35,296 nucleotides of DNA from a virus: IMG/VR virus record IMGVR_UViG_3300030107_001766, positions 594 to 35,889 of that record. One strand, given 5' to 3'. Both the position numbers and the translations under genes were made by a program. Under the pieces are notes generated by a model. That model was given only the letters and a program-made list of their open reading frames with translations, had not been told where the DNA came from and searched no databases. Positions 6,356 through 12,008 of this stretch are shown piece by piece (position 1 is the first letter of the stretch; each line of letters starts with the position of its first letter).

Positions 6356-6513
6356 TTTTTCTCCTCCATTGTATCTATTTCATTTAATATATTTTGAAAT
6401 TCTTCTTCTGGTGTATAATCAGCGTGTGACCAATTAACCATCGTATTAGTTTTTAGCATTTCTTTTACTTTTTTTAATATTTGATTAGCTAAGTCGTCTG
6501 GATTATTTCTCAT
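6352..6513 (-). CDS. 53-aa hypothetical protein preceding the exonuclease
   Basis: A clear AAGGAGAA ribosome site lies 5-8 bases upstream of ATG 6513. The frame encodes 53 residues (start 'MRNNPDDLANQILKKVKEM', end 'NEIDTMEEK') and finishes in an ATGA overlap with the exonuclease gene. Its first bases overlap the end of the preceding gene by 11. It is helical and acidic towards the C-terminus. The function is unknown. Overlap at both ends and the ribosome site are the evidence that it is real. Confidence 0.7.
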   Translation of the reverse strand: MRNNPDDLANQILKKVKEMLKTNTMVNWSHADYTPEEEFQNILNEIDTMEEKK

Positions 6514-6694
6514 TCGTCTTCTCCTTTTTATTTATTATTTGATTATGAATAGCTTTACCTATTACCATAGCAGTATCATCAAACTCTAATTTACCTGACA
6601 TAGATTTAATAGTTATGTCATTTTTTATAGTAGATAATTCTTTTTCAGTAATAGTTATAGTATAAGTTTTATTTATTTTCTTCTCGTCTTTCAC
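6503..6694 (-). CDS. 63-aa hypothetical protein (GTG start)
   Basis: It encodes 63 residues and begins with GTG at 6694. A GGAG element lies about 10 bases upstream, inside the end of the preceding gene. The sequence (KKINKTYTITITEKELSTI, then 'GKLEFDDTAMVIGKAIHNQIIN') suggests a short beta strand pair and helices, but no family is recognised. Its last codons provide the ribosome site for the 53-aa gene. It is coupled on both sides by overlaps. Confidence 0.6.
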   Translation of the reverse strand: MKDEKKINKTYTITITEKELSTIKNDITIKSMSGKLEFDDTAMVIGKAIHNQIINKKEKTNEK

Positions 6695-6953
6695 TATCCA
6701 TCTTCTCCTTTCTTAATCTAGCTGATGAAATCTTTTCCATCATATCTTTACACTCCTTATCTCCCTTCTCATATCTATTCATAAATTCTACCCAAGGAAA
6801 ACCTGGCATAGTTTTTATTATAAAATTTATATTTTTTTCTATCCATCTTTTCTTTCTGTTGTGTGGGTTAGACCAATCAATCGTTTGTGGTCGTCTTCTT
6901 GGATTCCATAATCGTGTTAGCTTTCTTATTTGATAGTTAATTTTATCTGACAC
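6669..6953 (-). CDS. 94-aa basic hypothetical protein (GTG start preferred)
   Basis: An upstream TTG at 6971 would give 100 residues. The GTG at 6953 is preferred because GAGGT sits six bases before it. The product is strongly basic (RKLTRLWNPRRRPQTIDW, HNRKKRWIEK) with a charged C-terminal helix (RLRKEKMDSERREENK). It may bind nucleic acid. It overlaps the end of the XRE-like gene upstream. No family is recognised. Confidence 0.6.
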   Translation of the reverse strand: MSDKINYQIRKLTRLWNPRRRPQTIDWSNPHNRKKRWIEKNINFIIKTMPGFPWVEFMNRYEKGDKECKDMMEKISSARLRKEKMDSERREENK

Positions 6954-7156
6954 TTTAGAACCTCTGCCCAATTATATAAGTTGTAGACATTAGGTCTGCG
7001 CATACCACATTCCCATTTAGATACTAGCTTATCAGCTACACCTATCATGTCATTGACTTCTATTTGTGTTAATCCCATCTCATGTCTCCGTTCAATGAAT
7101 GGTAAGATTACATCATTCCAAAATTTGTCGTTCTTTTTTTTGACTTGATAAGGCAT
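6926..7156 (-). CDS. XRE/Cro-type helix-turn-helix regulator
   Basis: The start at 7156 gives 76 residues containing an XRE-type fold: 'IERRHEMGLTQIEVNDMIGVADKLVSKWECGMRRPNVYNLYNWAEVL'. 'GLTQIEVNDMIGVADKLVSKWE' is a textbook helix-turn-helix, and 'G..RPN..NLYNWAEVL' is the usual helix after it. An alternative ATG at 7192 has a weak AAGG site. The gene overlaps the end of another small helix-turn-helix gene. It probably represses or times transcription of the leftward operon; the target site is unknown. No integrase is present, so a lysogeny switch is not implied. Confidence 0.68.
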   Translation of the reverse strand: MPYQVKKKNDKFWNDVILPFIERRHEMGLTQIEVNDMIGVADKLVSKWECGMRRPNVYNLYNWAEVLKCQIKLTIK

Positions 7157-7304
7157 TATAAATTTTTCTAGCTGTTTCAGCACGAGGTTCATACTTGCCC
7201 TTGAGCCACCTATAGTATGTGCTTGGATTAATTCCAACATCTTTGCACTTCTCCTTTATGGTATTCTTCTCAATACCTTTTATTAAATCTATAGCGTGTA
7301 ACAT
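7113..7304 (-). CDS. 63-aa Cro-like helix-turn-helix protein
   Basis: It encodes 63 residues with a helix-turn-helix pattern, 'IKEKCKDVGINPSTYYRWLKGKYEPRAETARKIYNAL'. 'INPSTYYRWLKGKYEPR' reads as recognition helix plus turn, similar to small XRE/Cro proteins. An in-frame TAA a few codons upstream fixes ATG 7304 as the first possible start; no good ribosome site is visible. A second helix-turn-helix gene overlaps its end, so two unlike regulators are made side by side. A small inverted repeat (7319-7336) lies just upstream and could be an operator. Confidence 0.65.
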   Translation of the reverse strand: MLHAIDLIKGIEKNTIKEKCKDVGINPSTYYRWLKGKYEPRAETARKIYNALSSQKKERQILE

Positions 7305-7318
7305 GATGCATTACTGAC

Positions 7319-7336
7319 ACAATTTTTATACATTGT
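7319..7336. promoter_or_regulatory. Small inverted repeat upstream of the tandem HTH genes
   Basis: ACAAT (7319-7323) and ATTGT (7332-7336) flank an AT-rich centre immediately after the ParB-like gene's stop and 15 bases before the first HTH gene. It could be an operator for the HTH proteins or a weak hairpin. The repeat is only 5 bp, so chance is possible. Confidence 0.25.
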
Positions 7337-8086
7337 CTATCTAAATCTCCCACTCCAATTTCTTCCTTCTCTTTGAAATCGTATTCTATTATCTACTCTT
7401 GTTCCAATATTATATATATGTTCTATTAAATCTAAGTAGTCATCTATGTTAGTACAATGTCGCATCTTCATACTGTGTGCCATTAATTGTTTCCACCACT
7501 TAGCTCTACTAAAATGTCTGTCCTTATCTAAGATAATTAAAGCACTAACATAACTTCTTTTATTCCATGCACTAAAGACTGGCTTTTGTTTAACTAACCA
7601 ATTACAAAATTCTTTAGCCCACTCTAGTCTTGTTATCTTTAATTTACCTTTCTTAAAGTCATTGATTTGTGTAGAGCTTAGTGATGAATCAGCTAAGATA
7701 CTGATTGCTACTTGAGTTGGTATATCATAACTTTTAATAAACCAATCAAGTGTTGTATAAGGACCTACACCTTTTTCTAAATCCATATAAGATTTAATAA
7801 AGTCGTTGTAGTTCCAACCTTTTTGAACAGAATTAATTTGTCTTATCTCATCTATGTTCCAGTTCTGACCAGCTATATAGTGAATAGGTAAATTTAATTC
7901 TTTACATATAGTAAATCTATGCTGACCATCTACTATTTCCATTTCTTCATTAACTATTATAGGAATAGGTAAGAAATTTTCTTTCATAGACTTACGTAGT
8001 CTACTCAAATGTAAATCATTTAATGGTCTATTACCCTTGACAAATCTAAACTGATTGTATTCATTAGTAACAGTAATTTTTTTCAT
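7337..8086 (-). CDS. ParB/Srx-fold nuclease-like protein
   Basis: The 249-residue protein starts with the ParB/sulfiredoxin fold: 'NRPLNDLHLSRLRKSMKENFLPIPIIVNEEMEIVDGQHRF', with the conserved DGQHR at residues 53-57. The family usually has G-E/Q-H-R here for nucleotide or DNA-backbone chemistry. Beyond about residue 75 the sequence is unlike chromosomal ParB. In phages such stand-alone domains are variously nucleases, DNA binders or replication/packaging factors. An AGGAGA ribosome site precedes the ATG. A 250-base structured noncoding segment lies directly upstream. Confidence 0.78.
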   Translation of the reverse strand: MKKITVTNEYNQFRFVKGNRPLNDLHLSRLRKSMKENFLPIPIIVNEEMEIVDGQHRFTICKELNLPIHYIAGQNWNIDEIRQINSVQKGWNYNDFIKSYMDLEKGVGPYTTLDWFIKSYDIPTQVAISILADSSLSSTQINDFKKGKLKITRLEWAKEFCNWLVKQKPVFSAWNKRSYVSALIILDKDRHFSRAKWWKQLMAHSMKMRHCTNIDDYLDLIEHIYNIGTRVDNRIRFQREGRNWSGRFR

Positions 8087-8337
8087 AAAAATTCTCCTTA
8101 TGTTTAAAGAACCTTACGCCCTTCGAAAACGAAAGGGCGTATGGTTCTGAAGTGGCACATGAATCAGCATCATAATCTCAAAAGGATAAATTATGAGAGG
8201 CGTACCACTAACCATTGGGGGAAGTAAAGTTACTTACGTCATAAGGGAACAAATATCCCAGCGGTTCACAATACTTCCCTATCCTATCTTCTAAGTATTC
8301 AGAGGATATCCCATGAATAGATTTCCGATAGTGTTCT
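8087..8337 (-). ncRNA. Structured noncoding segment upstream of the ParB-like gene
   Basis: No gene fits here. Several complementary arms are visible: AGTGG/CCACT (8151-8155/8205-8209) enclosing CATAAT/ATTATG (8171-8176/8190-8195); GGGAAGTA/TACTTCCC (8219-8226/8272-8279); and AATACTT/AAGTATT (8270-8276/8293-8299). The last two share bases 8272-8276, so they are mutually exclusive. A strong hairpin (8108-8148) ends the segment just before the ribosome site. It could be a leader with alternative folds, a separate small RNA, or a DNA site such as an origin. The strand shown follows the flanking genes. Confidence 0.4.
8108..8148 (-). promoter_or_regulatory. Strong hairpin in the leader of the ParB-like gene
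   Basis: AGAACC-TACGCCCTT-CG (from 8108) pairs with CG-AAAGGGCGTA-GGTTCT (to 8148) around an AAAA loop, with one mismatch and one single-base bulge, about 17 bp. On the minus strand it is followed by only three Ts, so it is a poor terminator. It ends about 15 bases before the AGGAGA site and might protect or gate translation, or mark an RNA processing point. Confidence 0.55.
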
Positions 8338-9276
8338 TTAATTATATTTATAATGCACACTCCTTTGTCCATCTAAATTATCAGTAAATAAAACTAACCA
8401 CATATCATTTGTTAATGCTTTAGCTACTGCTCGTTCTCTATTGTATTTAACATTATGTTCTTTACCTCTAGTATCTCCCCAATCTTCTGTTCTATCAGGA
8501 TGACTAGCATAATGTGTTAATGTATTATACAATGCCCATAATGTATTACCTAAACCCATAGATTCTTTTCTAAATCTATTAGCTAAGTTATCTACTAATG
8601 GTTTTGAATAATGAGAAGGTTCAGAAGGTCTTGGTCTATGACCAATAGTTTTCTTGAAGAATTGTAATGCTTCTTCAGGTGTTACTTCTGACTTAATCAT
8701 TAATTCAAATTCATCTTTGCTTTCATTAAATTTACTTGGAGCTAATGCTATCTTTTCTGCTACTGCATCTACATTAAAACCAAATGTATGTTTGTATCTA
8801 TTAGCAACATGAATTGCTGGTGATAAGCAACCATTCAAACACCATAATCTAAGTGCATCAAATGTTGCTGCAAACATACGTGTTAAATCTAAACTTGAAT
8901 CGATTACCATTCGTAGTTTAAGTACATCTCCTACTTGTGGTTCAGCTACATATTTATTAAATATAATTTCCCTTCTCCACTTGCTACCATCATCATATGT
9001 TTCATCAACTACTTTTATATCTGATAAATCTATTGATGGATTTTGTAGTAGTTTACTATTTATTTTCTCAATAATATCTTTGTGAGCTACTGGTACATAT
9101 TTACTACCACAAGTAGATATTAATTGACCATTTGTTTTATTATATATACCTCGTCTTATAAACTTAGATATAGTTTCACCGTTCCTATCTTGTATAGGTC
9201 CAGTCTCTACATCAAAGTTTAATATTGATGGTACACTCAACGCTGTGCGACCACCTTCTTGTACGCTAGTTTCCAT
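8338..9276 (-). CDS. DUF932 phage/plasmid-like protein
   Basis: With the start at 9276 the protein has 312 residues; GGGAGGGA sits six bases upstream, whereas the longer form from 9297 lacks a site. Recognisable DUF932 features include 'YKLVAHKDIIE'-like 'KYVPVAHKDIIEKI', 'LRLWCLNGCLSP' and a C-terminal 'LWALYNTLTHYASHP...EHNVKYNRERAVAKAL'. The family (also called phage/plasmid-like TIGR03299) is widespread on mobile elements and has no established activity; links to replication or recombination are suggested by context. It is the largest gene of the leftward block. Confidence 0.82.
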   Translation of the reverse strand: METSVQEGGRTALSVPSILNFDVETGPIQDRNGETISKFIRRGIYNKTNGQLISTCGSKYVPVAHKDIIEKINSKLLQNPSIDLSDIKVVDETYDDGSKWRREIIFNKYVAEPQVGDVLKLRMVIDSSLDLTRMFAATFDALRLWCLNGCLSPAIHVANRYKHTFGFNVDAVAEKIALAPSKFNESKDEFELMIKSEVTPEEALQFFKKTIGHRPRPSEPSHYSKPLVDNLANRFRKESMGLGNTLWALYNTLTHYASHPDRTEDWGDTRGKEHNVKYNRERAVAKALTNDMWLVLFTDNLDGQRSVHYKYN

Positions 9277-9418
9277 TAGTTCCCTCCCATTTATCATTAA
9301 CTACACTCTCAATAACTTCTATGTTATCATTGAGTTTTGATAGTTCCTGAATTGATTTAAGTATTTCTTCTCTAACTATCTTTCTAATTTTATCTGATAG
9401 TTCTTCATCACTTAGCAT
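9266..9418 (-). CDS. 50-aa helical acidic protein
   Basis: A strong AAGGAGGT ribosome site precedes ATG 9418. The 50-residue product (start 'MLSDEELSDKIRKIVREEI') is helical with heptad-like hydrophobics in 'ILKSIQELSKLNDNIEVIESVV'. It overlaps the DUF932 start by 11 bases and carries that gene's GGGAGGGA site in its last codons. Its own start overlaps the upstream 62-aa gene by 11 bases. The function is unknown. Confidence 0.72.
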   Translation of the reverse strand: MLSDEELSDKIRKIVREEILKSIQELSKLNDNIEVIESVVNDKWEGTNGN

Positions 9419-9596
9419 TAATTACCTCCTTTGATTCAAGACAATCTTCATGTTCCCAACTGTCATAAGATTCATCTAGTGTTTCTGAATTACAAAATTC
9501 ATTTAATCCACTATCATCTTCATAGTCATTTTCTGAACAAGTAATGAAGTATGTTCGTTGAACATTATATTGATGCACTACTTTATATTCTGGCAT
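9408..9596 (-). CDS. 62-aa acidic hypothetical protein
   Basis: It encodes 62 residues. After a beta-like start (MPEYKVVHQYNVQRTYFITC) the protein is very acidic (ENDYEDDSG, SWEHEDCLESKE) and has three cysteines. An AGGAGT ribosome site precedes the ATG. The acidic, small nature could suit DNA mimicry or a host-takeover role, but that is speculation. Adjacent genes overlap it by 11 and 1 bases. Confidence 0.62.
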   Translation of the reverse strand: MPEYKVVHQYNVQRTYFITCSENDYEDDSGLNEFCNSETLDESYDSWEHEDCLESKEVINAK

Positions 9597-9862
9597 TACT
9601 TACTCCTGTCATTTATTTTAGTTATGTCTTTATAGATACTGCTCTTTGCCTCATCTAAACTTTTATTTACTTCTTCTATTTTAGATAGCGTAGGTAGTAT
9701 TGCATCATAACAATTCTCTAAGCTATCTACCCTAGCTATTAGACCATTTACTCTCTTAACTTCTTTACCTAATATATCTATTTGTTTATTCATTACTTGT
9801 TTCAATGCTAAAAATTCTGTGCTTCTAAAGTTAGATGGTCTAAATATATTTAATATACTCAT
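9596..9862 (-). CDS. 88-aa coiled-coil protein
   Basis: It encodes 88 residues with long heptad patterns ('MNKQIDILGKEVKRVNGLIARVDSLENCYDAI', then 'LSKIEEVNKSLDEAKSSI'). A GGAG site lies upstream. No family is recognised; it could be a scaffold or partner-binding protein of the early program. It overlaps the upstream gene by 4 bases and the downstream gene by 1. Confidence 0.6.
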   Translation of the reverse strand: MSILNIFRPSNFRSTEFLALKQVMNKQIDILGKEVKRVNGLIARVDSLENCYDAILPTLSKIEEVNKSLDEAKSSIYKDITKINDRSK

Positions 9863-10119
9863 AACAACTCCATCATTTTAATATGATTATTTATTTCCTC
9901 ATTTAATTTCATGTATTGTTCTTTATACATATCATATTGAGGATTACTTTTATCTAATACCTTTAACAATGCAAAGATACTAGACCTTACTCCTTCTTTA
10001 GCAATTCTCAAAGACCAATGATTATCCATGGCTGCTTGAATATCTTTTTCATTTTGTTCAACCATTTCTTCATACTCTTTTGGTTCATGCTCCATCATGT
10101 GTTCAACTATTTTATTCAT
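9859..10119 (-). CDS. 86-aa helical hypothetical protein
   Basis: It encodes 86 residues, rich in Met, Glu and Lys, and helical throughout (KIVEHMMEHEPKEYEEMVEQ; later 'MYKEQYMKLNEEINNHIKMMELL'). The ribosome site is weak, but a 4-base overlap with the preceding stop suggests coupled translation. The function is unknown. Confidence 0.58.
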   Translation of the reverse strand: MNKIVEHMMEHEPKEYEEMVEQNEKDIQAAMDNHWSLRIAKEGVRSSIFALLKVLDKSNPQYDMYKEQYMKLNEEINNHIKMMELL

Positions 10120-10316
10120 AATTTCACCACAACTTTCTCTCTATTATCTATATCACTAACCAACTCTATTGATTTGATATTTCTATGTGACCACTCAACC
10201 TCGCCATTTTCTTTATCGGTAGAAAATATATGCTCAGTTCCTTCAAATTTTACATCAGCTTCAGGATATAATTGAGCTATGTGTGTCAATGTATGCACTA
10301 ACTTTTTGATTTTCAT
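10116..10316 (-). CDS. 66-aa hypothetical protein
   Basis: The ATG at 10316 is chosen because AGGAGA lies just upstream; a GTG further upstream would start inside a hairpin. The 66 residues begin 'MKIKKLVHTLTHIAQLYPEADVKFEG' and continue with alternating beta-like segments (KSIELVSDIDNREKVVVKL). I do not recognise it, though small alpha/beta proteins like this occur in many phage early regions. A large hairpin lies in the leader. Confidence 0.62.
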   Translation of the reverse strand: MKIKKLVHTLTHIAQLYPEADVKFEGTEHIFSTDKENGEVEWSHRNIKSIELVSDIDNREKVVVKL

Positions 10317-10337
10317 TTTTTCTCCTAATCTATGAGA

Positions 10338-10380
10338 GAGAAACTTTTCCCCCACAGGAACGAAGGGGGGGAAGTTTCTC
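10338..10380. repeat. Long GC-rich hairpin between early genes
   Basis: GAGAAACTTTTCCCCC (10338-10353) faces GGGGGGGAAGTTTCTC (10365-10380). On the plus strand all 16 positions pair if two U-G wobbles are allowed. On the minus strand the two wobbles become mismatches, leaving 9 + 5 bp. It lies between two leftward genes and has no T-run after it on the minus strand, so it is not a simple terminator. It may be an RNA processing site or an antisense structure. Confidence 0.5.
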
Positions 10381-10388
10381 TTATGTTA

Positions 10389-10580
10389 TTATAGTTCCAC
10401 TATATTATTTACTCTCACTCTAACGAATGGTTTAATGGAATCTTTCTTAGGTCCTTTCTTAATTCTGTATTTAGTTAAGTCAGTTTCCTTTGGTAATTCA
10501 GATGATGGTATAGTTTTCATCACCTTCTTACCTTTTAAGAAAGCATTTAATCTATTTAATTCTTTACTCAATAAATCCAT
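10389..10580 (-). CDS. 63-aa basic hypothetical protein
   Basis: It encodes 63 residues, basic in the middle (KGKKVMKTIPSSELPKETD, then 'YRIKKGPKKDSIKPFVRVRV'). A GGAG site lies in the last codons of the upstream 46-aa gene, whose stop shares bases with this ATG (TAATG). It could bind nucleic acid. No family is recognised. Confidence 0.6.
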   Translation of the reverse strand: MDLLSKELNRLNAFLKGKKVMKTIPSSELPKETDLTKYRIKKGPKKDSIKPFVRVRVNNIVEL

Positions 10581-10720
10581 TATACTCCTCTCCCTAATAA
10601 ATATATTATTAGTTGGTTAAAGTTTTCAGCATGGGTATATAGATATCCCACCATAGCTACACACCAGATAGCTATTATTAATTTAGTAATAAATAAAGTT
10701 AATCTAAAGGCGAAGCTCAT
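10580..10720 (-). CDS. 46-aa single-span membrane protein
   Basis: A strong GGAGGTGA site precedes ATG 10720. The 46-residue product starts 'MSFAFRLTLFITKLIIAIW' and has a hydrophobic stretch of about 25 residues (to about 27), followed by a short polar part and a second mildly hydrophobic end (LIIYLLGRGV). It is likely an inner-membrane protein of the early program. It overlaps its upstream neighbour by 17 bases and its downstream neighbour by 1. Confidence 0.7.
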   Translation of the reverse strand: MSFAFRLTLFITKLIIAIWCVAMVGYLYTHAENFNQLIIYLLGRGV

Positions 10721-10934
10721 CTTCACCTCCAGTCATTGATTGTTCTATTACATTTAATGAAGTTAATTCATTACTCAATAGCTGGGCAACTGCCCATTCA
10801 GCTATCATTTTATAATCTTGAGTGGACATTTCCCTCAATGAACCTAAGTCATGCTGTAATTGTAATAGTTCTGAATGATTTAATGATTGGTCATTACTCA
10901 CCTTATCATTTACAGCGATAGATAATGCTAACAT
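10704..10934 (-). CDS. 76-aa hypothetical protein, first gene of the main early operon
   Basis: It encodes 76 residues, helical and acidic (MLALSIAVNDKVSND; then 'LLQLQHDLGSLREMSTQDYKMIAEWAVAQLL'). A GGAGA site lies upstream, and the promoter at 10953-10981 would place the transcript start about 12 bases before the ATG. It is therefore probably the first gene of the long leftward operon. Its function is not known. Confidence 0.65.
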   Translation of the reverse strand: MLALSIAVNDKVSNDQSLNHSELLQLQHDLGSLREMSTQDYKMIAEWAVAQLLSNELTSLNVIEQSMTGGEDELRL

Positions 10935-10952
10935 AAACTTCTCCGTTTCCTG

Positions 10953-10981
10953 TTTATATCATTTATATTGCACTACTGCAA
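10953..10981 (-). promoter_or_regulatory. Sigma-70-type promoter of the leftward early operon
   Basis: On the minus strand TTGCAG (10976-10981), a 17-base spacer and TATAAA (10953-10958) form a good host-type promoter. It sits just downstream of the terminator at 11002-11024 and upstream of the gene starting at 10934. The surrounding ACTACTGCA/ACTACTACAG repeats and CTACT/AGTAG inverted arms could bind a regulator. Confidence 0.6.
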
Positions 10982-11001
10982 CTACTACAGTAGACAAAAT
11001 A

Positions 11002-11024
11002 AAAGGGGGAATTTATCCCCCTTT
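11002..11024 (-). terminator. Rho-independent terminator after the 129-aa gene
   Basis: AAAGGGGGA (11002-11010) and TCCCCCTTT (11016-11024) form a 9-bp stem with a 5-base loop. On the minus strand the stem is followed by TATTTTG. It begins 4 bases after the stop codon of the leftward 129-aa gene, making that gene a separate transcript. Confidence 0.75.
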
Positions 11025-11027
11025 ATA

Positions 11028-11417
11028 TTATGTAGTAATTCTTAGCTTTTGGATTCTGCGTTTTTCCTTCACATTTTCTGCGATTGAAAGTCCTTTATTC
11101 CATTTATAGTATGGAACTCCTACTTCCTTTACGAACGCTTTAACTTCAATAGTTCTTAGCTTTACAAGAAGTTCTTTATTTTCTTGTAAATCACCAAGTT
11201 TATCTTTGATATCATCAACTTTAATGTCGGCTTTATTAACGCCCATTGAAGCTGCTGCATCAGGAGATTCTAGAAAAGCTATATGAGATTCCAAATCAGC
11301 TTGTGAATTTTCGTTCAAATCAATAGCTTTGTCGATAACTCCAATTATCCCTTCAAGTAAATATTTGGTAGTAAAATCGTTAAGCTTTGAAATTGCTGTC
11401 GAATTAACAAGAGTCAT
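11028..11417 (-). CDS. 129-aa hypothetical protein, isolated first leftward gene
   Basis: I do not recognise this protein. It has 129 residues, mostly helical: an N-terminal part (LVNSTAISKLNDFTTKYLL, EGIIGVIDKAIDLNEN), a central acidic helical part (KADIKVDDIKDKLGDLQENKELLVKLRT) and a basic end (NVKEKRRIQKLRITT). It is the gene nearest the noncoding hub, has a dedicated leader hairpin that covers its GGAGA ribosome site, and ends in its own terminator. This isolated, structured transcript suggests an abundant or tightly controlled early product, perhaps a host-takeover or regulatory protein; that is inference from layout. Confidence 0.75.
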   Translation of the reverse strand: MTLVNSTAISKLNDFTTKYLLEGIIGVIDKAIDLNENSQADLESHIAFLESPDAAASMGVNKADIKVDDIKDKLGDLQENKELLVKLRTIEVKAFVKEVGVPYYKWNKGLSIAENVKEKRRIQKLRITT

Positions 11418-11422
11418 ATTTT

Positions 11423-11514
11423 TCTCCGTTTTGGTTAAGAGGCGGAACCCATTTCTCGCCTATCAGCCCTCAGGCAGGCGCAGAAAAGGAACGTTCGCCT
11501 CTCCAAAACGGAGA
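11423..11514 (-). promoter_or_regulatory. Two-stem leader hairpin burying the ribosome site of the 129-aa gene
   Basis: TCTCCGTTTTGG (11423-11434) is perfectly complementary to CCAAAACGGAGA (11503-11514). Inside it, GAGGCG-AAC (11439-11448, one extra G) pairs with GTTCGCCTC (11493-11501). A further GC-rich internal set (TTTCT/AGAAA, GCCT/AGGC, GCC/GGC) fills the top. On the minus strand the ribosome site GGAGA is the final part of the outer arm, 5 bases before ATG 11417. It resembles a translation switch, riboswitch or protein-binding leader; I cannot match it to a known class. Confidence 0.65.
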
Positions 11515-11521
11515 CAAATAT

Positions 11522-11660
11522 GGTGAATTGTTAATTTGACCATAGCTATTTCTGCTTAACGATTTTACCCCTCCAAATATTTATGCTATCACCTTTTTTC
11601 AAGGTGATATGAAGGTATAATTGAGAGATATCCAAAGGTATTTATTTTAACAAATTCACC
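11522..11660 (+). ncRNA. 5' part of the structured hub: competing stems and a hairpin
   Basis: GGTGAATT-GTTAA (11522-11534) can pair over distance with TTAACAAATTCACC (11647-11660), 13 bp with one bulge. It can instead take part in a local TATGGT/ACCATA hairpin. Between the arms a perfect 8-bp hairpin ATCACCTT/AAGGTGAT (11588-11608) is followed by a TATAAT at 11616-11621 with no convincing -35 box. A local ACAAAT/ATTTGT hairpin competes with the 3' arm. No gene is seen. Confidence 0.4.
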
Positions 11661-11674
11661 TGATTTGTAATTGA

Positions 11675-11702
11675 GTATTAGGTTTTCTTTATCTCCTGAT
11701 AC
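11675..11702 (+). ncRNA. Hairpin with a G-U pair in the structured hub
   Basis: GTATTAGG (11675-11682) pairs with CCTGATAC (11695-11702). One position is U-G on the plus strand and would be an A-C mismatch on the minus strand. This mildly favours the plus strand as the RNA strand. Confidence 0.4.
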
Positions 11703-11737
11703 AGCATTGTGTAAATGAGGTGTTAATCAAACGAATA

Positions 11738-11743
11738 TATAAA
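11738..11743 (+). promoter_or_regulatory. Possible -10 box before the nested-stem domain
   Basis: TATAAA lies at 11738-11743. A transcript starting about 7 bases later, near 11750, would begin just before the first long arm at 11757. The candidate -35 (ATGAGG, 17 bases upstream) is poor, so this is weak support. Confidence 0.25.
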
Positions 11744-11756
11744 GTTCTGATATTAA

Positions 11757-12004
11757 AGATAAACGCCAATGATTTACTTGAAAATCAATAATGATATGTA
11801 ATGCTTAGAACTATTTAATTAATAGTGTTCGTTAAGGAAGTCATCTAGGTGTTCCTACTATCAATGGGATATCTAGGTCTTTCTCGTAGACAATGTGTTT
11901 AGGTAAAACCATAATATAAATGCTTAGTTTTACTTCATAATATAAAGGCATAAATTCACTTTAAATTGGTCTACTGATAGATGACTTCCTATTGGCGTTT
12001 ATCT
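11757..12004 (+). ncRNA. Nested long-range stems, core domain of the candidate large structured RNA
   Basis: AGATAAACGCCAAT (11757-11770) is the exact complement of ATTGGCGTTTATCT (11991-12004), 14 bp. Inside it, AGGAAGTCATCTA (11835-11847) is the exact complement of TAGATGACTTCCT (11978-11990), 13 bp. The two 3' arms are contiguous, so the stems could stack. The 5' arms are separated by 64 bases holding hairpins GATTT/AAATC (11771-11786) and GAAC-TATT/AATA-GTTC (11808-11830). The inner loop holds GTAAAAC/GTTTTAC (11903-11933). This reads as a folded branched RNA; a DNA-level origin or recombination site is the alternative. Confidence 0.6.
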
Positions 12005-12008
12005 ATCG

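Noticed and set aside
6926-8086. Lysogeny module
   Set aside because: Two helix-turn-helix genes are present but no integrase, excisionase or attachment site is seen, and the genome appears complete.
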